NCBI GenBank assembly: GCA_002314565.1
Contig: DCGL01000086.1
Span: forward strand, 1-11,220
Direction: 5' to 3'
Origin: Clostridiales bacterium UBA1779
GTDB lineage: Bacteria > Bacillota > Clostridia > Oscillospirales > CAG-272
DNA: 11,220 bases
Shown: one piece after another, positions 6,643-11,220 of the stretch
Layout of the letters: the number at the start of each line of letters is the position of its first letter
Numbering within the stretch: position 1 is the stretch's first letter
The notes under the pieces: model-generated
The model's input: only the letters and a program-made list of their open reading frames with translations
What the model was told of the DNA's origin: nothing
Databases searched by the model: none
Made by a program: the position numbers and the translations under genes

Positions 6643-8106
6643 TCATAGAAGCTGTTCCGTGTTAAGCCCCTCGAGCAACCCGCCGTCAGATTTATTGAGC
6701 AAATACACAAGAATGTCCGTATATTTCGGATCCAGCTGCTTGCCTCTGACGCTGAGCAGTATTTTTATCGTTTCTTCCTTTGACATCTGGTCCTTATACG
6801 ATCTTCTTGAAATCAGGGCATCATAGGTGTCGGCCACTGCAATAATCTTGGACTCTTCGGGAATTTCTTTATCCTGAAGCCCGTTCGGATATCCATGCCC
6901 GTCCACACGCTCGTGATGTGACAGAACAATCGGAGCAAGATGCGCAAAAACCGGTATTTCCGACAGAATTTTTGCACCCTGTTCAGTATGTTTCTGAATT
7001 TCCTGTCTTTCTTCAGGAGTAAGCTTGCGCGGAGACAGAAGAATGCTGTCGGGCACACCGACCTTTCCGATATCGTGGAAAAGACCGGCAACCTTGGTAT
7101 TCTGAATTGTCTTTTCATCAAGTCCCGCAACCTTAGCAATGACTTCAGACAGCATTGATACACGGTCCGAATGACCTCTCGTATTCTCGTCCTTGGCGTC
7201 AACCATAATTCGTATGGCTTTTACAAGCTCGATGTTGCTGTCACGTACACGGTTAAGAAGCAGGTTGTTTTCAATAACAGACGAACACTGTCTTGAAAAA
7301 ATATCGAAACGCTGTTCCTCAAATTCGGAATCGGACTTTGCTCCGAGATTAACATTTGCAAAATCCACCATAATCAGACCGAGTCTGTCGCCTGTCGGAG
7401 AAAAAAGCTCTTTGAAATAAAGGCTGTCTGTCGGAATCATGGATTTAGCTGCATTGATTACGTCTTTTGCCGAAGTATCTCTGTCAAACGCCGTAAGGTC
7501 CCCTGAAGGGCACATATACATATACGGCTTGTCCATACTGCCGTCAATACCGAAGGCTGTTAATACTGTTTTCGAATTGAAGAGGCGGATAAGTATCTCT
7601 GAAATTTTCATAGCCAGCTCGCGTGACGTAAATCCGCGGCTGAGTTCCGCCAGAAGTTCTGACATATCCGTCAGACCTTTCTGGTATTTCTTAATGGTTT
7701 TGATCTGCTTTATCTGTTTGGAATTTGCCTCAAGCATCATCTCAAGCTGATCGAAGCGCTCACTCTTTTCAAAGTATCCCTGGATGTCCAGCTCTCTCAT
7801 CGTTTTGAGCGGAGGAACGATTTCTTTATGACCTGTAAGCAGAAAAATACAGATATCCTGATTGAATTCTCTGACTCTTCTGACCACTTCGTCTCCGTTT
7901 ATCGGTCCCATTAAGAAGTCAAGCATAAGAATATCGTAATTCCCGTTCCTTACGTCTTCAATTGCCTCTATCGGATCGTTTTCAGTATCAATCTCGTAAC
8001 CGCTTCTCTGAAAATAAGACTGAAGAGTTTCGGTCATTATCGGGTCGTCGTCAACAGCAAGTATCGTAAATTCGCCTTTTACGAGATCTCTTCTGTTTTT
8101 TCTCAT
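6643..8106 (-). CDS. Response regulator: REC, GAF-like and HD-GYP c-di-GMP phosphodiesterase
   Basis: A 487-residue cytoplasmic response regulator whose output is an enzyme rather than DNA binding. The receiver (about 13-125) has acidic residues 19-21, phospho-acceptor Asp63 in LDFLMG, Thr91 and Lys114. A coiled linker and a GAF-like region (about 145-285) follow. The HD-GYP domain (about 293-470) is complete: His312, the HD pair His344-Asp345 in FHDIGKVGVP, His373, His397-His398 in HHERVDG, the GYP triad at 405-407, and Asp426 in ADTYDAL. HD-GYP proteins of this kind break down cyclic di-GMP, so phosphorylation by the partner kinase probably controls that activity. The gene starts 20 nt after the kinase stop, with GAGGG 9 nt before the ATG, so the two are co-transcribed. 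Nucleotide specificity is inferred; some HD-GYP proteins act on other cyclic dinucleotides. Confidence 0.94.
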   Translation of the reverse strand: MRKNRRDLVKGEFTILAVDDDPIMTETLQSYFQRSGYEIDTENDPIEAIEDVRNGNYDILMLDFLMGPINGDEVVRRVREFNQDICIFLLTGHKEIVPPLKTMRELDIQGYFEKSERFDQLEMMLEANSKQIKQIKTIKKYQKGLTDMSELLAELSRGFTSRELAMKISEILIRLFNSKTVLTAFGIDGSMDKPYMYMCPSGDLTAFDRDTSAKDVINAAKSMIPTDSLYFKELFSPTGDRLGLIMVDFANVNLGAKSDSEFEEQRFDIFSRQCSSVIENNLLLNRVRDSNIELVKAIRIMVDAKDENTRGHSDRVSMLSEVIAKVAGLDEKTIQNTKVAGLFHDIGKVGVPDSILLSPRKLTPEERQEIQKHTEQGAKILSEIPVFAHLAPIVLSHHERVDGHGYPNGLQDKEIPEESKIIAVADTYDALISRRSYKDQMSKEETIKILLSVRGKQLDPKYTDILVYLLNKSDGGLLEGLNTEQLL

Positions 8107-8126
8107 AATTTACTTCCCTCTCTCTG

Positions 8127-9998
8127 TTATTTAATCGGAATTGTAAATCCGATTTCACATCCTTCTTCCATATCCGAAGCCCACATTTCACCGCCGAATT
8201 TTCCGTGAATAATGGTTGAGGAAATATAAAGGCCGAGGCCTGTTCCCTTGATTCCCTTTGTTGTAATCATTTCTTTGAAAAGCTTTTCGCGTACGAGAGG
8301 AGACAGTGAAGGCCCGTAGTCAATAACGGAAATTTTCAGGCAGTCACGCAGCTGTTCCGTTTTAACGGTTATTCGCTTATCCTCTGTTTTCTTTAGGGCA
8401 TCAATGGCATTGGAAATCAGGTTATTGAGAATCTGAGTCAGGCAGTTCATATCACCGACAAGAGTAAGATTCGAATCATAAGTACCGACAAATTCAAGCG
8501 TACACCCGTTCTTCGTCAGTTCATGTCTCATAAGGGTTTCCGAGTACTTGGTAACCTCACGGACGGAAAATTCTCTTTCCTCGCTGAATACGGCATTTGC
8601 CGCCTGTCCCTTTATTGCAGAAATAATATCTGACATATACGAGCATGAGGTTCTGATTTTACCGGTCCAGTCATAAAGCTCGTTGACGATATCTCTGTAG
8701 TCTTCCGGGGTAATTTCCGGGTCACCGACGGATTCGCTGATTTCCTGAGCAAGAGCATCAACGGCAGAGGTTGCTCCGGCTATGCTCATAATCGGAGTTT
8801 TCAGGTTATGTGCAAAGCCTGCCGCCATTTGTCCGAGCATTGCAAGCCGGTCACGCTCCATAAGCTGTTCCTTGCTCTGCTGTATTTCCTCAAGATTCTT
8901 TTTAATTTCAGTAATGTCTTTAAAGAGAATGACAAAACCGCCGAGTCTTTTTTCTATTTCAAGAGGAGATACTTCAATAACGTATGAATGCTTTGAATTG
9001 CCGTCAGGCAGCATAATACTCTGCTCATACGAAACCGGAGTCTTGTTCGACCGGCTTTTTTCTATTGCTTCGCAGAGCTTTGAGATAAAAGCTTTTACTT
9101 GCGTACTTTTTTCATCATTCTTCCTGTCAATCGGTTTGTTATACGTAAATGAGCAGAATTGTTCAAGAGAGCACTCAAACGTGTGGTTATAATCGATAAG
9201 CTTAAGTCCGGTGTCAAGAATTACGTAACCGTCACCAATCCAGTTCAGGATATATTTTGTAGCATTCGGTACTAAGTCAAGTGCATGAAAACCGTAAATT
9301 CCGATGTACAAGCAAAGCATCTGGGCAATATACCCGTAATTATTAATCGTAATATTCCCCTTGATTTCAGGAACGTAGGCCGAAACAATTGTAATGGCAA
9401 TCGGAATAAGAGAACCGATTCCCATAATCAAAGCCTGATACCATGCATTTTTGGAATTTCTTCGTCCTGCAAACACAAACAGCAATATTGCCGAGACAAG
9501 AAGGAAAATTACCGACGCGGCCTCATATACATACATATACCATTCACTGTCAAGCAATGAAAGGAAGCTGTACAGCTTATCATATGATACAAACAGTTCT
9601 TTGTAATCGTTCAGCAAGACAAGCACGGTTTCTGTTGTCGGAATGATAAAAATCAGATTCATCCATTTCGAGACGCAGTTATTCAGTACTATACTCTGAA
9701 CAATCAGAAAAGTAAAGATGGGTGCATATACTGAAATTGTCTGAGTAAGAATCCTTTTCAGTATTTTCATCGTTCCGACGTCACTGTTCGGAACGAAACG
9801 CATAAAAACCATAGACCCAAGTCCGCAAAGATAGAAAAAGCACATAAACAGGAAATACAAATTGACAGTCCCGATTTTCCTGCTTTTTGACAGTGTAATA
9901 CATATATGAATAAGCAAGCCGAGAATTATCTCGATAAATATAAAAAATGAAACGTCAGAAATCGGCGTATCAATCGCCGGAAGGAAATCCGCTTTCAT
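8127..9998 (-). CDS. Membrane sensor histidine kinase with seven-helix N-terminus
   Basis: A 623-residue sensor kinase. Residues 13-240 hold about seven hydrophobic helices (near 13-33, 45-65, 83-103, 112-128, 156-177, 187-207, 220-240), resembling the 7TM sensor region of some Firmicute kinases. A PAS-like domain spans about 248-360, followed by a charged coiled segment. The phospho-acceptor is His397 in GFAHNLKTP. The ATPase domain shows Asn530 in LISNAIDAL, a G1 box DYGPS at 560-564 (the usual second Gly is Ser) and G2 GIKGTGLGL at 582-590. The signal is unknown, but the membrane part has only short loops, suggesting a small or lipid-soluble ligand. A TTG 17 codons upstream at 10049 lacks a ribosome site, while the ATG at 9998 has AAAGG about 9 nt ahead and is preferred. 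It forms an operon with the HD-GYP regulator, its likely target. Confidence 0.93.
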   Translation of the reverse strand: MKADFLPAIDTPISDVSFFIFIEIILGLLIHICITLSKSRKIGTVNLYFLFMCFFYLCGLGSMVFMRFVPNSDVGTMKILKRILTQTISVYAPIFTFLIVQSIVLNNCVSKWMNLIFIIPTTETVLVLLNDYKELFVSYDKLYSFLSLLDSEWYMYVYEAASVIFLLVSAILLFVFAGRRNSKNAWYQALIMGIGSLIPIAITIVSAYVPEIKGNITINNYGYIAQMLCLYIGIYGFHALDLVPNATKYILNWIGDGYVILDTGLKLIDYNHTFECSLEQFCSFTYNKPIDRKNDEKSTQVKAFISKLCEAIEKSRSNKTPVSYEQSIMLPDGNSKHSYVIEVSPLEIEKRLGGFVILFKDITEIKKNLEEIQQSKEQLMERDRLAMLGQMAAGFAHNLKTPIMSIAGATSAVDALAQEISESVGDPEITPEDYRDIVNELYDWTGKIRTSCSYMSDIISAIKGQAANAVFSEEREFSVREVTKYSETLMRHELTKNGCTLEFVGTYDSNLTLVGDMNCLTQILNNLISNAIDALKKTEDKRITVKTEQLRDCLKISVIDYGPSLSPLVREKLFKEMITTKGIKGTGLGLYISSTIIHGKFGGEMWASDMEEGCEIGFTIPIK

Positions 9999-10130
9999 AT
10001 TTTCTGCCCTTTCTTCACGGTAAAACGTCCGGATATTAACGGTACGCAAGCGCAGCGTATCGGCTCATTTACATAATAATATATCAGCAAGTTATGATGT
10101 TATTATATATTCTTATAGTAAAACAGAATA

Positions 10131-10159
10131 ATTTTAGCACACAATGATTTTCATGTCAA
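10131..10159 (-). promoter_or_regulatory. Promoter of the kinase/HD-GYP operon
   Basis: On the minus strand a perfect TTGACA (10159-10154) and TAAAAT (10136-10131) are separated by 17 bp. The predicted start near 10124 leaves a leader of about 125 nt, which is very A/T-rich in its first half; I find no known riboswitch in it. The gap 10160-10229 shows nothing else apart from the T-tract of the next terminator. Confidence 0.85.
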
Positions 10160-10229
10160 TGTTATGAAAAAGAATTTTCAGCTTTTATTAATGAAATACT
10201 GAAAATATTGCCAAAATCAAGCCGTGTGC

Positions 10230-10277
10230 CTGAAAAAGAAAGGCGGCGTAAAATAGTCAGGGACTATTTTACGCCGC
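10230..10277 (-). terminator. Terminator of the MBL-fold hydrolase gene
   Basis: A 16-bp perfect stem (10243-10258 with 10262-10277) with a 3-nt loop begins 5 nt beyond the stop codon of the leftward MBL gene. In the leftward RNA it is followed by CTTTCTTTTTC. The strength and position make it a clear intrinsic terminator that separates this gene from the downstream kinase operon. Confidence 0.93.
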
Positions 10278-10282
10278 GCAAT

Positions 10283-10858
10283 TCAGTTCCCGTGCCCCGG
10301 GAATATTTTATACTGAGTTCTTACGGGAATCAGTCTTTTCAGACTGTTCTTGATTTCATCAAAGCTTCCGCCGTAAAGGTCGGTTCTTCCGTAACCCGTC
10401 GCAAACATCGTATCCCCCGTAAACAGGCAGTCTTCGCACAGGTAGCACACGGACCCCTTTGAATGACCGGGAGTATGCCAGACGTCAAAATGCAGGCCTG
10501 CGGCGTCGACTCCTTTTCCTTCTTCTGCCGGAAGCACGGATGTCATACATTTCACTTCCGGAACACCGAAGCCTATGGATTCGTTCTTTCTTCCGTCCTG
10601 CAGCATTTCCATATCAAGAGGATGCAGGTATACGGGCAGCTTGCCCTGTCCTACCATGCCGACGTCACCTATATGGTCAAAATGTCCGTGAGTCAGAAGA
10701 ATCGCCTCAATGACGAGTCCCATGTCCCGCGCTTCCTCAAGGATTACAAGACCGTCGTCACCCGGATCGATACAGACGGTTCTGCGGCTGCCGTCGGCAT
10801 GGACGAGATAGCAATTGGTTTCGAGCAGGCCTACGGGAATTTTTAAGATTTTCAGCAT
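10283..10858 (-). CDS. Metallo-beta-lactamase-fold hydrolase, glyoxalase II-like
   Basis: A 191-residue cytoplasmic hydrolase of the MBL superfamily, closest in pattern to the short bacterial glyoxalase II-like proteins. All seven metal ligands are present: His57, His59, Asp61 and His62 in THGHFDH, His132 in TPGHSKGS, Asp149 in FTGDT, and His189 in the last motif PGHG. The glutathione-binding C-terminal domain of true glyoxalase II is absent, so a thioester or similar ester substrate is possible but unproven. The protein ends two residues after His189, whereas relatives usually continue about 15 residues; the terminator 5 nt downstream shows this is the real end. The open frame extends upstream to 11089 through intergenic repeats, so the ATG at 10858 (MLKILKIP, the typical family start) is chosen. 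The ribosome site is weak (GGGG about 9 nt ahead). It is a single-gene unit. Confidence 0.92.
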   Translation of the reverse strand: MLKILKIPVGLLETNCYLVHADGSRRTVCIDPGDDGLVILEEARDMGLVIEAILLTHGHFDHIGDVGMVGQGKLPVYLHPLDMEMLQDGRKNESIGFGVPEVKCMTSVLPAEEGKGVDAAGLHFDVWHTPGHSKGSVCYLCEDCLFTGDTMFATGYGRTDLYGGSFDEIKNSLKRLIPVRTQYKIFPGHGN

Positions 10859-10892
10859 TTGGAAGTACCCCGATGATTTTTGTTTGTGAAAA

Positions 10893-10921
10893 AGTATAGC
10901 ACAAATTAGTAATAATGTAAA
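10893..10921 (-). promoter_or_regulatory. Promoter of the MBL-fold hydrolase gene
   Basis: The minus strand has TTTACA (10921-10916), a 17-bp spacer and TATACT (10898-10893), with TG one base upstream of the -10 (extended -10). The predicted leader is only about 30 nt. Its position confirms that the coding start is at 10858 and not in the longer upstream open frame. Confidence 0.82.
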
Positions 10922-10950
10922 GAATTTGAAAAATACAGTATGTTGAAGAA

Positions 10951-11151
10951 AAGATAAAGAGCGTATCGCTGTTGAATTATTTCGGGGGATGGTGGGTATT
11001 GCCCTGCGGGCAAGATTCGCTCGCCTTCCCCCGCGTGAGCGAGCTCCCGCGCTGTTCCGGCGGCGAATGCGAACCACGGTTTGACGCAAGCGTCAAACCG
11101 TGGGCCGAAGCATGACCATCCCCCACCAAGACAAAAAGCGTATCGCTGTTG
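10951..11151. repeat. Small GC-rich insertion-like element in the tRNA-Tyr terminator
   Basis: A 24-bp direct repeat with two mismatches (10951-10974 and 11128-11151; 15 bp AGCGTATCGCTGTTG exact) flanks a non-coding GC-rich segment. Near the inner ends are inverted copies of the tRNA-Tyr 3' end: GGGGGATGGTGG at 10984-10995 and the opposing CCATCCCCCACC at 11116-11127. The core folds into several hairpins: TTGCCC/GGGCAA (10999-11013), GCTCGC/GCGAGC (11019-11044) and the long one at 11074-11103. Deleting 10975-11151 joins the outer sequence into a perfect 19-bp palindromic terminator, so the segment looks like a later insertion or duplication. There is no transposase. Reading it as a MITE-like or tRNA-associated element is inference. 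Confidence 0.6.
11074..11103. repeat. 14-bp perfect hairpin inside the element
   Basis: CCACGGTTTGACGC (11074-11087) is followed after two bases by its exact complement (11090-11103). No T-tract follows on either strand, so it is not a typical terminator. It is the strongest stem of the GC-rich core and could help recognition or RNA folding of the element. Confidence 0.85.
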
Positions 11152-11181
11152 CGATACGCTCTTTATCTTGGTGGGGGATGG
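11116..11181. repeat. 66-bp near-perfect palindrome containing the tRNA 3' end
   Basis: Two 31-nt arms (11116-11146 and 11151-11181) are inverted copies with only two mismatches, around the 4-nt loop TGTT. The right arm holds the last acceptor-stem bases, discriminator and CCA of tRNA-Tyr plus its terminator arm, so the left arm is a mirror copy of the tRNA 3' end. Similarity continues weakly outward on the left (GTGGGCCGAA at 11100-11109 against GTGGTCCGAA in the tRNA T-arm). Confidence 0.9.
11132..11160 (-). terminator. Terminator of tRNA-Tyr
   Basis: In the leftward RNA a 10-bp perfect stem (11160-11151 with 11146-11137, loop AACA) starts 8 nt after the tRNA CCA end and runs into TTTTTG. 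It is the central part of the larger palindrome at 11116-11181. Confidence 0.85.
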
Positions 11182-11220
11182 TGGATTCGGACCACCGAAG
11201 GCATTGCCAGCAGATTTACA
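11169..11220 (-). tRNA. tRNA-Tyr (GTA), 3' part, cut by the window edge
   Basis: Read on the minus strand, the window begins inside the anticodon loop with T-GTA-AA, then the 3' anticodon-stem strand TCTGC. A 13-nt long variable arm (GGC...GCC) follows, as is usual for bacterial Tyr. The T-arm is GGTGG/CCACC with loop TCCGAAT, then the acceptor strand ATCCCCC, discriminator A and an encoded CCA (11171-11169). The GTA anticodon and long variable arm together identify Tyr. The T-loop has C where T (pseudouridine 55) is normal. The 5' half lies outside the window, so acceptor and D-arm pairing cannot be checked, and the promoter is not visible. Confidence 0.9.

Noticed and set aside
6418..6648. 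76-residue open frame with a GTG start after the PHP gene
   Set aside because: It runs through a terminator hairpin and the GC-rich block, has no ribosome site, and ends inside the HD-GYP gene on the other strand.
9999..10049. TTG start 17 codons upstream for the histidine kinase
   Set aside because: No ribosome site precedes it, while the ATG at 9998 has one at good spacing; it cannot be fully excluded.
10859..11089. Longer N-terminus for the MBL hydrolase starting at 11089
   Set aside because: It would translate the repeat element and the promoter region, gives an Arg-rich stretch unlike the family, and the typical MLKILKIP start at 10858 has its own promoter upstream.
10951..11151. CRISPR array
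   Set aside because: The repeats occur two or three times in mixed orientation with no regular spacers and no cas genes nearby.
10951..11220. Prophage or integrative element attachment site at the tRNA-Tyr gene
   Set aside because: tRNA 3' ends are common integration sites and copies of the end are present, but they lie within 200 bp with no integrase or cargo gene, so only a small insertion is supported.

Overview
The window looks like a chromosomal stretch of a low-to-mid GC anaerobic Firmicute, most likely a gut-type Clostridia. The reasons are an Mrp-type Fe-S carrier with an N-terminal cysteine cluster, an Lgt with the Clostridia-like Tyr in place of the proteobacterial active-site His, strong A/T-rich SigA-type promoters (TTGACA, 17 bp, TAnAAT), AGGAG ribosome sites and T-rich hairpin terminators. 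Placement below phylum is a guess. Nothing indicates a phage, plasmid, CRISPR array or classical IS transposase. Most of the window is core and signalling genes with short intergenic gaps.

Layout from left to right. Positions 1-239 hold a strong leftward promoter, a structured leader of about 140 nt and the first codons of a TTG-started gene that leaves the window. Next is a leftward operon read mrp, lgt, folD (2997 to 240), with lgt and folD overlapping. A divergent promoter region (2998-3183) separates mrp from the rightward gene gpmI, a glycolytic phosphoglycerate mutase. A hairpin terminator and then a rightward PHP-family phosphoesterase of unknown substrate (4998-6407) follow. Two successive rightward hairpins end that gene, and the second belongs to a GC-rich structured block (6471-6554). 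Leftward again comes a two-gene signalling operon: a seven-helix membrane histidine kinase (9998-8127) and a REC-GAF-HD-GYP response regulator (8106-6643), with a good promoter at 10131-10159. Together they look like a system that turns an outside signal into cyclic-di-GMP breakdown. A single leftward metallo-beta-lactamase-fold hydrolase (10858-10283) follows, with its own promoter and terminator.

The right end holds the 3' half of a leftward tRNA-Tyr(GTA) gene. The 230 bases downstream of it are the most unusual part of the window. Copies of the tRNA 3' end and of its terminator arm recur in direct and inverted orientation around a GC-rich, hairpin-filled core. Removing one 177-bp unit would restore a perfect palindromic terminator, which suggests a small non-coding element or duplication inserted at the tRNA terminator.

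No wholly new multi-gene system is evident. The best candidates for something undescribed are the tRNA-linked repeat element, the structured leader at the left edge, the GC-rich block at 6471-6554, and the N-terminal domain of the PHP protein.
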